From: Colinaster sp045627645
GTDB taxonomy: Bacteria > Bacillota > Clostridia > Lachnospirales > Lachnospiraceae
Assembly: GCA_045627645.1 (NCBI GenBank)
Contig: JAZQOC010000129.1
Location: 1-64,000 of the forward strand
DNA length: 64,000 nucleotides
Direction of reading: 5' to 3'
Part shown: positions 26,363 to 35,512 of the stretch, piece by piece
Numbering within the stretch: the first letter of the stretch is position 1
Layout: each line of letters begins with the position of its first letter
The notes under the pieces: generated by a model
Databases searched by the model: none
What the model was told of the DNA's origin: nothing
Seen by the model: the letters and a program-made list of their open reading frames with translations, nothing else
Made by a program: the position numbers and the translations under genes

Positions 26363-27859
26363 TTATTCCAGTTCCAGTTTATAAATATTTATCCAGTATC
26401 TCTCTATAAGACACTCATCTATCAAAGTGACCTTTATTCCCTGTTCTTCCCAGTCAGCCACATAACCGTCTCTCTCATGACCTGTTCCAAAGTAATAAAC
26501 ATTGTCATATTTATCCTCAATGTACGGCGCTATATCTTCTCCATGAAGTTCATAAGTATTATCTTCGAAAAGTTTTGTAAGCAGTGGATCCACAACAAAG
26601 TCTCCGTAGATATAGGCATCGCAGTCTGGAAGATAGTAAGCGCTGACTGCTGTTACCTGCTCAAAATTGGTAACAATCATGCTTCCCTTTTCTATGCCCT
26701 CCAATAGTTCCTTAGCATGAGCATACTGGTCTACTTTTGTGCTCTCCTCATAATTAAAGGCACCAATACACTTATTGCCAGTCATTAAAATGAGCACGAG
26801 GGCAACTGCCATAATCGCCATATGTCTTCTGGCAAGGACATATGCCACACCAAGATAAAGAATTGGTAAAACAACAACCATATATCTGTATACAAATATT
26901 GGCCTTCCCATGATTGAAAAAACATAGGCCAGCACTATCATACATATAAGAGCTGAAGGTCCAGCCAGCCACAGGGCGTATTCTTCATCATCTTTTTTTG
27001 CCACATTCATCACATATGCAATTGCAATGATTAGAATCAAAGCTGCAGCAAGAATATATCCCGTCTTTGACGCATTGGCCAGGAAGATATATTTAAGGCA
27101 GCCAGGAAGGCTTCTGAGTCCCATAGGCTGTATCCAATAGGAGCCAACAACTCCATTGATCTGCTTAAAAAATGATGGCAGCCAAGGAAGGTAAAGAACA
27201 AATGCTGTCAGTACCATTCCAAAGAATCCAAGTCTTTGTCTGTGACCACGCTCCTTATCCCTGAAGCTTAAGGCAAAGAGAAGTATATACATTCCACCTG
27301 ATGCAATCAGAGCAAAATACTGAGTATATGCAATAATCAGTGAACATGCAAAGAACACTGCCCATTTGTATTTCGCATTTCTTTCAAAGGATAGCATATC
27401 TGTAAGCATGATTCCCTGAAGGAGTAAAAAAGGCATAGCAAATGAGTACATTCTGATTTCCACATAATAAGTGGCCATGTTAGGCATAATTGTTATGAGC
27501 AAAAGAAATAGACCTGCTGTTAGCAAGCCCCATCTTTTTCTGATAATCGTAACCGCCATAATAGCCATGGCAATGTATGGGATAAAGGATGCAATCTTGC
27601 ACATAGCTATATAATTTGCTGCATGTGTAAGACAATCCATAGTCTTTATGTACCAGTAATACATAGGTGGATGTACATCATATGCAGTAAACTGAGCTAT
27701 CTTTCCATAAGTCATCTTACCAAGCTTCACACTAAACAATTCGTCATACCATACATCCCCGCCTGTAGCAGCCCTGGCAATGGTTACTGCAGCCCATCCT
27801 GCAATCACCATCAGTACGATTCCTATTAAGTTATTTACTATATTTTTCTTCTTTTCCAC
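26363..27859 (-). CDS. Second GT-C-type membrane glycosyltransferase
   Basis: About 498 residues and ten membrane helices, paralogous to the following gene. The first loop has VWYDELFSVKLG (acidic pair) and AYDVHPPMYYWY, the DxHPP motif of family 39-like enzymes. The open frame extends to 27931 but that start lies inside a terminator hairpin. GTG at 27859 is proposed because the resulting N-terminus (VEKKKNIVNN) aligns with the paralogue's start (MEKAKLFIKNN) and keeps the first helix whole. No ribosome site precedes it and the predicted transcript start is 3 bases away, so it may be leaderless. ATG at 27811 with AGGA upstream is the alternative. Confidence 0.75.
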   Translation of the reverse strand: MEKKKNIVNNLIGIVLMVIAGWAAVTIARAATGGDVWYDELFSVKLGKMTYGKIAQFTAYDVHPPMYYWYIKTMDCLTHAANYIAMCKIASFIPYIAMAIMAVTIIRKRWGLLTAGLFLLLITIMPNMATYYVEIRMYSFAMPFLLLQGIMLTDMLSFERNAKYKWAVFFACSLIIAYTQYFALIASGGMYILLFALSFRDKERGHRQRLGFFGMVLTAFVLYLPWLPSFFKQINGVVGSYWIQPMGLRSLPGCLKYIFLANASKTGYILAAALILIIAIAYVMNVAKKDDEEYALWLAGPSALICMIVLAYVFSIMGRPIFVYRYMVVVLPILYLGVAYVLARRHMAIMAVALVLILMTGNKCIGAFNYEESTKVDQYAHAKELLEGIEKGSMIVTNFEQVTAVSAYYLPDCDAYIYGDFVVDPLLTKLFEDNTYELHGEDIAPYIEDKYDNVYYFGTGHERDGYVADWEEQGIKVTLIDECLIERYWINIYKLELE

Positions 27860-27868
27860 GATAGGTAT

Positions 27869-27877
27869 AGTATACCA
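27869..27877 (-). promoter_or_regulatory. Extended -10 promoter for the glycosyltransferase pair
   Basis: Minus strand reads TGGTATACT, an extended -10 box immediately after the DegV terminator. The -35 region is poor (GTGTAA). Predicted start near 27862. Confidence 0.45.
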
Positions 27878-27897
27878 CTTAACGGTAAGTTTTACAC

Positions 27898-27933
27898 TAA
27901 AATAAGTGCCTGGAAATGACTTCCCAGGCACTT
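27898..27933 (-). terminator. Rho-independent terminator after degV-like gene
   Basis: Perfect 10-base stem, 27904-27913 with 27924-27933, loop of 10, then TTATTTT on the minus strand. It begins 7 bases after the DegV stop codon. Confidence 0.85.
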
Positions 27934-27939
27934 TATAAA

Positions 27940-28785
27940 CTATATAACCATTATTAATCCACCATCGTTGGCATACATGGTAGAAACACCTCTCATATTA
28001 AGAAGAATTACATCCTTAACCTTAACCTTTTCAAGTAATCTCCTCTTTAATTCCTCTCCTCTTTGAAGGTTGTTACAATGAGTTATTGCAACTATCTTCT
28101 CTTCAGGATTCTTGGTGACTTTCATGAGACACTCAACCATCTTATCCATGGCACTTGACATGCCTCGCGCTTTAGCAAGCTCTTCTATATAGCCTATGTC
28201 CGTTGAACCCATAATAGGCTTAATATTAAGCACATTGGCTATCTTTTCCTTAGACCAGCTGATTCGTCCGGTCTTTCTAAAAGTTTCAAGTGTTTCAAGT
28301 ACAAAAAATGTATGCTGCTCTGCTATATAGGCTTCCACCGTCTCAACAACCTGCTCGAAGCTCATTCCCGCCTCTTCGCACTCCTCTATCTTAAGTCCAA
28401 TAAGTGATTCACCTATTGAAGCTGACTTAGAATCAAACACGTATATCTTCTTGCCAGTGTCTTCGTCTTCATGGTCTGAGTCATACATCTGTTTTGCAGC
28501 CATTGCACTGTTGTATGAACCACTAAGCTGAGAAGAAAGTGTAACTACATATACATGCTCCTCTTCTCCCTCCATCTGCTCAAGATACAAGCCTGGAGCT
28601 GGACAAGCTGATTTAGGTCCTTCTTCACTTGCTGCAACCTTCTTGATAAATGAGATCTGGTCAAAGGTCTCATCATCAATTATATCTTCTCCCTCTATCT
28701 GTAAGATAAGCGGAACACTGCAGAAGTTTCTCTGCTTCATGTCTTCAGTTAATTCACCACAGCTGTCAATAACTATCTTGTACAT
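27940..28785 (-). CDS. DegV family fatty-acid-binding protein
   Basis: A 281-residue DegV protein; the family includes FakB subunits that bind fatty acids for phosphorylation by FakA. It starts YKIVIDSCGELTEDM (usual DSxxxL start), has TLSSQLSGSYNSA with the fatty-acid-contacting serines, and ends in the second alpha/beta domain (IVAITHCNN). Whether it serves a Fak kinase is not shown; no fakA is in the window. ATG at 28785 has AGGAG 6 bases upstream, and that ribosome site directly abuts the T-run of a long hairpin. Confidence 0.87.
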   Translation of the reverse strand: MYKIVIDSCGELTEDMKQRNFCSVPLILQIEGEDIIDDETFDQISFIKKVAASEEGPKSACPAPGLYLEQMEGEEEHVYVVTLSSQLSGSYNSAMAAKQMYDSDHEDEDTGKKIYVFDSKSASIGESLIGLKIEECEEAGMSFEQVVETVEAYIAEQHTFFVLETLETFRKTGRISWSKEKIANVLNIKPIMGSTDIGYIEELAKARGMSSAMDKMVECLMKVTKNPEEKIVAITHCNNLQRGEELKRRLLEKVKVKDVILLNMRGVSTMYANDGGLIMVI

Positions 28786-28796
28786 ATATTTCTCCT

Positions 28797-28833
28797 AAAA
28801 AAATGTCATGTAGTTTTCAAAACTACATGACAT
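28797..28833 (-). terminator. Long terminator-like hairpin abutting the degV ribosome site
   Basis: A 15-base perfect inverted repeat (arms 28803-28817 and 28819-28833) is followed on the minus strand by seven T, then at once AGGAG. It must end the MATE transcript, yet lies in the degV leader. A weak promoter at 28835-28863 would begin transcription inside the upstream arm. Confidence 0.8.
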
Positions 28834-28834
28834 A

Positions 28835-28863
28835 ATTTTAATATATAGATGTCCAAAATACAA
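28835..28863 (-). promoter_or_regulatory. Possible promoter for degV-like gene
   Basis: Minus strand: -35 TTGTAT (28863-28858), 17-base spacer, -10 TAAAAT (28840-28835). Predicted start near 28828 falls within the hairpin, so transcripts from this promoter would carry a shortened stem that may terminate less. Weak hexamers; tentative. Confidence 0.35.
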
Positions 28864-28931
28864 TACCTATATACATGTTTATATATTGTTAATAATTGAC
28901 TTTTCGTTGCAGAATATAGATATACCCCAAA

Positions 28932-30275
28932 CTATGAGGCTAATTTCCTCTCTATTGGTCTGTTTATCCATATAAAGGCTATGACACACACAACCACTGA
29001 CACAAAAGAACCTATTGGTGCCCCCCATCCCATAGGATACAGGGTATCAGCGTATGCAATTGATGCATAATATGCAATCGGAATTCTTGCTGTAACAATC
29101 GAAATTGTATTATGTAAAAATGAAATCCCCGACCTGTTATATGCACAGAAATAACCACTAAAGGTGAAATGTATTCCTGCGACAATGCAATCCCACACAT
29201 AAGATCTCATATACTGGTCACCCAGTCTTATAACCTCACTGTCATTAGTAAATAACGCCACTGCATCTGCTGCGATAAACTGAAAAATAATAGAGAATAT
29301 AAGGCCAATTCCAGCTGCAATAGATGCCGCATAAAACAATGTCTGCTTAGCTCTTTCATGCTTTCCTGCGCCATTATTTTGGGCACAAAGCGCAGAAACT
29401 GAAGCCAACAACGACGATGGAACCAAAAACAGAATTCCTATAAGTTTTTCCACAACTCCTACTGCTGCTGCATCATTAAGACCTCTTCTGTTAACAAATA
29501 TTGTGATAAGCAGGAATGATATCTGAATGAATCCATCCTGAGCAGATATAGGAACACCAACCTTAAAGATACTGGATACAACAGACTTTTGAACCTTAAA
29601 GTCTGCTCCCTTTAATCCTGCAATCATCTGCTTTTTAACTATGGCAATCAAGGCCACCATGACACTAATCACCTGGGCACATATTGTTCCCAGTGCTGCT
29701 CCCATGGCCTCAAGTCCACAAACACCAATAAAGAGATAATCCAGGGAAATATTACACACACATGCCACCGCAATAAAATACATAGGGCTCTTTGAATCAC
29801 CCATTCCCCTGAAAATTGAGCTTATAATATTGTATGCAGTTATAAATGGTATACCAATAAAACACACAATAAGGTAGTATCTTGTGCCATTTACAGCCTC
29901 TATCGGGGTTGACATAACTTCAACTATCGCATTTACTCCAATGAGAAGCAGAATTGTTACAGTCAACGATACAATAGCAAAAATAGTTGTTGTATTACCA
30001 ATTGCAATGTTTCTCTTCTCTCTGTCACCTGCACCTACAGCCTGTCCTATAAGAACTGTAGAACCCATGGCCAGTCCTACAAGCATAACTGTAATCATAT
30101 GCATTACCTGGCTGCCTATGGATACAGCTGTTGTACTTTCCACTCCACAAAACTGACCTATTATAAACAAGTCAGCCAGTCCATACAGCGTCTGCATAAA
30201 ATAGGACAACAAAAATGGCAATGAAAAGAATATTATATTTTTAAGTACGCTTCCTTCTGTCAGATTCTTTTCCAT
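28932..30275 (-). CDS. MATE family efflux transporter (first)
   Basis: A 447-residue, 12-helix multidrug and toxin extrusion protein driven by Na+ or H+. It starts NLTEGSVLKNIIFFSLPFLLSYFMQTLYGLADLFIIGQF, shown here in part: the N-terminal helix with the typical GLADLFIIGQF; the second half repeats the pattern (VGVPISAQDGF). Substrates are unknown. Only 13 bases separate its ATG (30275) from the preceding small gene's stop, and 11 of these are one copy of the TTATGTNAACC motif; AGGCGG next to it serves as a probable ribosome site. Confidence 0.88.
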   Translation of the reverse strand: MEKNLTEGSVLKNIIFFSLPFLLSYFMQTLYGLADLFIIGQFCGVESTTAVSIGSQVMHMITVMLVGLAMGSTVLIGQAVGAGDREKRNIAIGNTTTIFAIVSLTVTILLLIGVNAIVEVMSTPIEAVNGTRYYLIVCFIGIPFITAYNIISSIFRGMGDSKSPMYFIAVACVCNISLDYLFIGVCGLEAMGAALGTICAQVISVMVALIAIVKKQMIAGLKGADFKVQKSVVSSIFKVGVPISAQDGFIQISFLLITIFVNRRGLNDAAAVGVVEKLIGILFLVPSSLLASVSALCAQNNGAGKHERAKQTLFYAASIAAGIGLIFSIIFQFIAADAVALFTNDSEVIRLGDQYMRSYVWDCIVAGIHFTFSGYFCAYNRSGISFLHNTISIVTARIPIAYYASIAYADTLYPMGWGAPIGSFVSVVVCVIAFIWINRPIERKLAS

Positions 30276-30288
30276 TTATGTAAACCGC

Positions 30289-30462
30289 CTAGCACATTGA
30301 ATAACTCATCATTTCATACTTAACCTTGCTGCCTTCTGATATTTCTGCAGGAAGTAATGCTCTTGCTACAAGCTTCAAATCGCTGCTCTCACTATCGATT
30401 TTCTTAAGATTAGCATAATCTCCATCAATACTTACTACTTCATAATAAATTGCTTCAAACAT
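30289..30462 (-). CDS. Small conserved-looking protein, 57 residues
   Basis: ATG at 30462, stop TAG at 30289, with AGAGG 7 bases before the start. The peptide begins MFEAIYYEVVSIDGDYANL and continues through ARALLPAEISEGSKVKYEM. The pattern (GDYAxL, ALLPxxxxEG, KxKYEM) matches short Clostridial proteins of unknown function, possibly DUF3006-like beta-barrels. It fits tightly between the response regulator (11 bases) and the MATE gene (13 bases), which supports it as real. Confidence 0.65.
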   Translation of the reverse strand: MFEAIYYEVVSIDGDYANLKKIDSESSDLKLVARALLPAEISEGSKVKYEMMSYSMC

Positions 30463-30473
30463 ATCATATACCT

Positions 30474-31226
30474 CTAATTTGAACTAAAAAAATCCTCAAG
30501 TCTTTCCATTACTCTGTTAGATGGTGTTGTCTTTAAGATATAACCCTGAGGCCTCAATTCAAGTACATTTTTTACTGAATCCGAATCGCTTTGAACTGTT
30601 AAAAATATAACTGGAATATCTTTAGTATTAACATCCTCACGAAGTCTTTTTAAGAACTGTGGCCCTGAACATATAGGCATCTCATAATCAAGCAGGATCA
30701 GATCCGGCTTTTCCTTATCAATCTGAGTTCTTGCTACCGCTGCTGAATTAGCCAGGGAAACTTTATACTTAACCTCAAGCCAGCCCATTATTGTTCTAAG
30801 CATAGGACCAGAATCATCCACTACCAAAATGTGTTTTCTGCCATCAGTTCGTGTACCACCTGCTATTAAAAAAGCCATCCTTCTTCGGATTTCTTCTGGT
30901 TCAAGTTTCCTGTCAATCTCATCATCTATCATTTCAAAAGGAAAAATGTGCTTCATAGCATTGATTTTTTCCTGACTTCCAAAAAGCACTACCCTTTTTA
31001 AATTTTCGCTACATTTCTTTTTGAAATTAGTAATATAAAAGGAACTTACGTCAAACTCATCGCTAAGAACTAAAAATACTACCTTTGCCTGCCCAAGACA
31101 CTCCTGCATCTTATCACTGTCAAGACCTGCTTTTATTACCTCCTGTCCGGCATCTTCAAATTCCTTAATGGCAGTATTGGCAAAAAAACCATTAATATTG
31201 TCAGACACTACTAAGACTGTACTCAA
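30474..31226 (-). CDS. Two-domain response regulator (degenerate plus canonical receiver)
   Basis: A 250-residue protein with no DNA-binding output. Residues 1-118 look like a divergent receiver lacking the phospho-acceptor aspartate context. Residues 125-250 are a canonical receiver: HILVVDDSG (acidic pair), LILLDYEMP (phosphorylated Asp), IFLTVQSD (Thr) and ILKTTP (Lys). The start is TTG at 31226, chosen because GGAGG precedes it. It follows the hybrid kinase by 19 bases and is a likely phosphorelay partner. Confidence 0.82.
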   Translation of the reverse strand: MSTVLVVSDNINGFFANTAIKEFEDAGQEVIKAGLDSDKMQECLGQAKVVFLVLSDEFDVSSFYITNFKKKCSENLKRVVLFGSQEKINAMKHIFPFEMIDDEIDRKLEPEEIRRRMAFLIAGGTRTDGRKHILVVDDSGPMLRTIMGWLEVKYKVSLANSAAVARTQIDKEKPDLILLDYEMPICSGPQFLKRLREDVNTKDIPVIFLTVQSDSDSVKNVLELRPQGYILKTTPSNRVMERLEDFFSSN

Positions 31227-31245
31227 ATCCTATTCCTCCAGATAT

Positions 31246-33618
31246 TTATAATTTTGAAATCTCTTCGATTAGCTCTTCACACCAAATATTTACGTGGTCT
31301 GTATCAAGATTACTAACAGCACCTGATATCTTATCTAACAGATCATCAATCTCACTATTGTATCGGTACGATTTTATCTTCTCAAGAGCCATATCCGCTC
31401 CATGAACATCAAAAGATTCCATATTCTCCATAAGAAGTCTTATATGTTCTATAAGTGCATTCTTATCAGTTATTTCTTCTTTATTCTCATCGTCACTGAC
31501 AAAAATTTCTTTAAGCTTATTCTTATATGCCCTGAAATCATTTAAGAAATATGGTGTCATCTCACATATCTTATCAACCATACCATCTCTGGCAGCAAAC
31601 TCCAAAGTTGCAGCCATACCTGCAATTGGTATAATACCAAGCATTGTAGCCGTTGATTTAATACTGTGAATCTTAATTCTAAATGAATTTATTACATCCT
31701 CAGAAGGATTATTCTTATCAATCTGCTTAAGATAACCTTCTATCTCATCTGCGTCAATATTGATGCTGTTATATACAACTTCAAGAGTCTGATGTACACT
31801 ATCCCAGTCTCCAAGATGAAGAATAGCATAATCCCAGTTTACTCCCTCAATCTTTGGAAGTTCATCTGTCTGACTGACCTTTGTCTTTACTTTTCCCTCA
31901 CCAGCAATCATCTTATCTTTTGGAAGATAATCCGCTATAAGCTTTTCTAATTTTTCAGGTATTATCGGCTTGGCAAGATAATCCGTAAAGCCATACTCCA
32001 TGTATTTTTCTTTTGCTCCTGCAACCGCATTGGCTGTAAGCGCTATAACAGGACTTCCTACGTTTCTGTGACTATCATCAGATACTATTCTTCTCATCAC
32101 TTCGATACCATCCATATCTGGCATCATGTGGTCTAAGAATATAATATCATATTTATTTTCTCTGACTAACTCCAACGCTTCCTTACCGCTTGAGGATACA
32201 TCAATGTTTAGCATGGTTTCCTTAAGAAGATTTTTAAACACTAAAAGATTAGTCTGATTGTCATCAACAACAAGCACCTTTGCTTCTGGTGCTGTAAAAG
32301 AAACTGCATATTCATAATTCTGTGACATAGCCAGGATTCTTGACGCTATATCTCCAACCTTTTCTTCATCAATAATTCCCTGTTCTATATCAAAGGAGAA
32401 CTCAGAACCTTTACCATACTCACTCTTAACCTCAAGATTTGAATTCATCAGTTTAAGTAAGTTAACAGTAATTGCTATACCAAGTCCGGTTCCTTCTATA
32501 TGTCTGTTTCTTAATTCTTCAATTCTCTCAAATTCTTCAAAAAGCTTTGGTATATTCTCATCCTTAATACCAATTCCTGTATCTTTTACTGAAATGCGTA
32601 ATTTTTCAGTATTACCCTCTTTTTCACCTTTAATACTAAGTAAAATTTCACCCTGTTCTGTATATTTTACTGCATTGCTTAGCAGGTTTACCAATACCTG
32701 TCGAATTCTGACATCATCACCAAAGAGAGTACATGGAATCTCTTCATCAACCTCAACATTTAACTTAAGGCCTTTACCCTCTGCCTTCTGAGAAATCATT
32801 CCTACAGTATCATGCACAAGGGACGCAAAATCATACTCAACCTCAATGATTTCCATTTTCCCTGATTCAATTTTGGATACATCCAGTATGTCATTGATAA
32901 TAGCAAGAAGGGATCTTCCCGCGTTTTGTATATCCATAGCATACTCTTTTATCTTAGGTTCTTTGCTTTCTCTAAGAATCATGGTATCCATACCAAGCAC
33001 TGCGTTGATAGGAGTACGAATCTCATGAGACATACTTGCCAAGAACTTGCTCTTTGCTTCGTTGGAAGCTTCCGCCTTCATTGACTCTAAAGTCTTACTT
33101 ACTCTTTCGTTGTAGACCTTGTCGTAGAGTCTTGCACAGATATACCCGCCTACAAAGCATAGAATAATTGCCGCAAATCTTATCTCTATTTCTTTTGAGT
33201 TTTCTTTTGAGATTGCATCCTGTCCATATTCAACAGCAAGCGAAAATATATTGATTAAAACAGCCACCAGGCCCGTTACAATAATCAAAAATGGTCTGTG
33301 ATACAAAATAAGGAAACTTAAAAGTGGCAAAATATAAACTGAAACCATCTGTGTTGAACCAGTATGCATAACAAATGCGTACATAACGCAATATCCTGCC
33401 ACAATGAAATATCCGAGGTTTGGATAGTCTTTTTTAGTCTTGTATATAGCAAAAACAAAGGACCATGGAAAAACCATAATTAGAGCAAATGCAGCCAGAT
33501 ACCCAACACTTCTCTCTCCTATAAGCACCTGAACAAAATATGAAATTAACAAAATTCCAACTATAGTCAACCAACTAAGCAACAAAGTCTTGTTGATTGT
33601 TTTCATCTCATAATCCAT
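31246..33618 (-). CDS. Membrane hybrid histidine kinase with receiver and HPt domains
   Basis: A 790-residue sensor kinase. About six membrane helices (residues 10-175), a short coiled coil, HisKA with phospho-His in SHEIRTPINAVLGMD, HATPase with N, G1 (DTGIGIKDENIP) and G2 (GTGLGIAI) boxes, a receiver (VLVVDDNQTN, IIFLDHMMPDMDG), and a C-terminal HPt-like domain (KIHSIKSTATMLG, where H accepts phosphate). So a full His-Asp-His relay is in one protein. ATG at 33618 is chosen (GGAGAG 5 bases before) over 33630. The next gene is a receiver protein, its probable target. The signal is unknown. Confidence 0.9.
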   Translation of the reverse strand: MDYEMKTINKTLLLSWLTIVGILLISYFVQVLIGERSVGYLAAFALIMVFPWSFVFAIYKTKKDYPNLGYFIVAGYCVMYAFVMHTGSTQMVSVYILPLLSFLILYHRPFLIIVTGLVAVLINIFSLAVEYGQDAISKENSKEIEIRFAAIILCFVGGYICARLYDKVYNERVSKTLESMKAEASNEAKSKFLASMSHEIRTPINAVLGMDTMILRESKEPKIKEYAMDIQNAGRSLLAIINDILDVSKIESGKMEIIEVEYDFASLVHDTVGMISQKAEGKGLKLNVEVDEEIPCTLFGDDVRIRQVLVNLLSNAVKYTEQGEILLSIKGEKEGNTEKLRISVKDTGIGIKDENIPKLFEEFERIEELRNRHIEGTGLGIAITVNLLKLMNSNLEVKSEYGKGSEFSFDIEQGIIDEEKVGDIASRILAMSQNYEYAVSFTAPEAKVLVVDDNQTNLLVFKNLLKETMLNIDVSSSGKEALELVRENKYDIIFLDHMMPDMDGIEVMRRIVSDDSHRNVGSPVIALTANAVAGAKEKYMEYGFTDYLAKPIIPEKLEKLIADYLPKDKMIAGEGKVKTKVSQTDELPKIEGVNWDYAILHLGDWDSVHQTLEVVYNSINIDADEIEGYLKQIDKNNPSEDVINSFRIKIHSIKSTATMLGIIPIAGMAATLEFAARDGMVDKICEMTPYFLNDFRAYKNKLKEIFVSDDENKEEITDKNALIEHIRLLMENMESFDVHGADMALEKIKSYRYNSEIDDLLDKISGAVSNLDTDHVNIWCEELIEEISKL

Positions 33619-33655
33619 ATTACTCTCCATTTCACTTATGAAATCTAAAGCAGGT

Positions 33656-35512
33656 TTACTGGCTGTCTATCTGTTCTGCCAGCTCATTGAGATATAGCCA
33701 TCTCTCCATCTTCTCATCAAGCTGTTCGCGTAAGCTTTGCTGCTCATCCATAAGTTCCTTAAGTTTAACTGAGTTGGTAGCATTGGCTGCCATATCTAAA
33801 TCACATTGTTCAATCTTAGCTTCAAGGTTTGCGATATCATCATCAATAGTTTCAAACTCTCTCGCCTCTTTATAACTGAACTTGAGTTTCTTTTCATGAC
33901 CACGTGTTTCTACGCTGTCATTTTTCTTATCGGCTACTGAATTGTCTGTCGATAATGGTTTACATAATTTTGAATCATCTGTCTGTGGACGTTTATGCTC
34001 ATAATCAGTGTAACCACCTTCATACTGTGTTAGAACTCCATTGCCCTCAAAAGCAAATATTCTTCTGACTACTCTGTCCAGGAAATACCTGTCATGACTT
34101 ACACATATTACTATGCCCTGAAAATCATCAAGGTAATCCTCCAAAATCTGCAGTGTAGCAATATCAAGATCATTGGTGGGCTCATCTAAGATAAGCACAT
34201 TTGGCGCACCCATAAGCACCTTCAAAAGATTAAGTCTTCTCTTCTCACCACCAGACAGTTTTCCAATTCTGCTGTACTGCTGCTCAGAGTTAAACAAAAA
34301 TCTCTCAAGCATCATGGTTGCCGAAACCATACCATCGGTGGTCTGCACAAATTCTGCCACATCCTTGATATAATCAATTACTCTCTGGTCTGGATCCATA
34401 GTATCGATTTCTTTTTGGTTTACATAACCACTATCGTCACCATTGTTTTGGTTTACATAATTAGAAATTTCCTGAGAATAATATCCAAGTTTAACAGTCT
34501 GTCCAATAACTATATTGCCGCTATCAGGCTTTATCATCCCCACAATCATCTTCATAAGTGTGGTCTTACCGCATCCATTGCTTCCAACAAATCCGATTCT
34601 GTCATTTTTTAAGAAGTTATATGTGAAATCCTTTATAAGAACATTATCGCCATAACTCTTACTGATATTGTCCAGTTCAACTGTTGTTCTTCCAAGTCTG
34701 GATACAACCGAACTCATCTCTACATTGCCATCAATCGTTGGTGCATCCATATCACGAAGTGCTTCATATCTTTGGATATGAGCCTTCTGCTTGGTCGATC
34801 TTGCTCTTGCCCCTCTTTGAATCCAGGCGATCTCTTTTCTAAGAATAGACTGTCTCTTTCTTTCAGCAGCCTGCATATATTCGAGACGCTGTGTCTTCTT
34901 CTCTAAGAAGCCTTCGTAATTCTCATCATAAGAATAGAGTTTTCCCTTATCCAGTTCTACAATTCTATTACAAACACAATCCAGAAAATATCTGTCATGG
35001 GTTACCATCACTATACTTCCCCTGAAGTTGTTAAGCCTATCCTCTAAAAATGATGTCATATCCGCATCAAGATGGTTTGTCGGCTCATCCAGCACAAGTA
35101 CATCACATTTGGATAAAAGTACCCTTACAAGTGCCAGTCTCTTTCTCTGACCACCTGATAATTCCCTGGTCTTTTGCTCAAAATCATATACTCCAAGCTT
35201 GGTAAGCATAGCCTTGGCATCGCTTTCTTTTATATCCTGATTGTCCCCCACAACAGCATCTATAACGCTGCTATCAGGATCAAACTGAGGATTCTGAGGA
35301 AGATATCCAATTACCTGATTGGAAGCTCTGGTAATCTTGCCATCATCACCCTCCTCAATTCCTGCAATTATACGAAGTAAAGTAGACTTTCCTGTTCCAT
35401 TGATACCAATGAGTCCAACTTTTTCTTCTTCATGCAGAAAAAAGGATGCTTCATCAAGTAGCATCCTTCCTGTATATGATTTGTTAATATTTTCCAAAGA
35501 AAGTATATTCAT
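33656..35512 (-). CDS. ABC-F family ATPase (ribosome-associated)
   Basis: A 618-residue soluble protein with two ABC cassettes and no membrane part. Walker A GINGTGKSTLL and GSNGCGKTTLM; signatures LSGGQRKRLAL and LSGGEKRRLNLL; Walker B LVLDEPTNHLD and LILDEPTNDLD. The intercassette linker is the basic coiled-coil arm, and a C-terminal coiled coil closes the protein; this suits Uup/YdiF-type translation factors. Around residues 350-367, between the second-cassette strand KLGYYSQEI and DPDQRVIDYI, there is a roughly 20-residue insertion with two YVNQ units, each encoded by a copy of the dispersed motif. A third copy (33957) lies in the C-terminal linker. It overlaps the preceding gene by one base. 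Confidence 0.88.
   Translation of the reverse strand: MNILSLENINKSYTGRMLLDEASFFLHEEEKVGLIGINGTGKSTLLRIIAGIEEGDDGKITRASNQVIGYLPQNPQFDPDSSVIDAVVGDNQDIKESDAKAMLTKLGVYDFEQKTRELSGGQRKRLALVRVLLSKCDVLVLDEPTNHLDADMTSFLEDRLNNFRGSIVMVTHDRYFLDCVCNRIVELDKGKLYSYDENYEGFLEKKTQRLEYMQAAERKRQSILRKEIAWIQRGARARSTKQKAHIQRYEALRDMDAPTIDGNVEMSSVVSRLGRTTVELDNISKSYGDNVLIKDFTYNFLKNDRIGFVGSNGCGKTTLMKMIVGMIKPDSGNIVIGQTVKLGYYSQEISNYVNQNNGDDSGYVNQKEIDTMDPDQRVIDYIKDVAEFVQTTDGMVSATMMLERFLFNSEQQYSRIGKLSGGEKRRLNLLKVLMGAPNVLILDEPTNDLDIATLQILEDYLDDFQGIVICVSHDRYFLDRVVRRIFAFEGNGVLTQYEGGYTDYEHKRPQTDDSKLCKPLSTDNSVADKKNDSVETRGHEKKLKFSYKEAREFETIDDDIANLEAKIEQCDLDMAANATNSVKLKELMDEQQSLREQLDEKMERWLYLNELAEQIDSQ
34417..34460 (-). repeat. 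Two TTATGTAAACC motifs encoding a peptide insertion in the ABC-F gene
   Basis: Minus-strand TTATGTAAACC at 34427-34417 and 34460-34450, 33 bases apart, in frame, each read as YVNQ. They make up most of an insertion absent from the usual ABC-F consensus at this place. Confidence 0.85.

Noticed and set aside
27860..27931. Extended N-terminus of the second GT-C protein
   Set aside because: The extra 24 codons read through the DegV terminator and the extended -10 promoter, so they are not translated.
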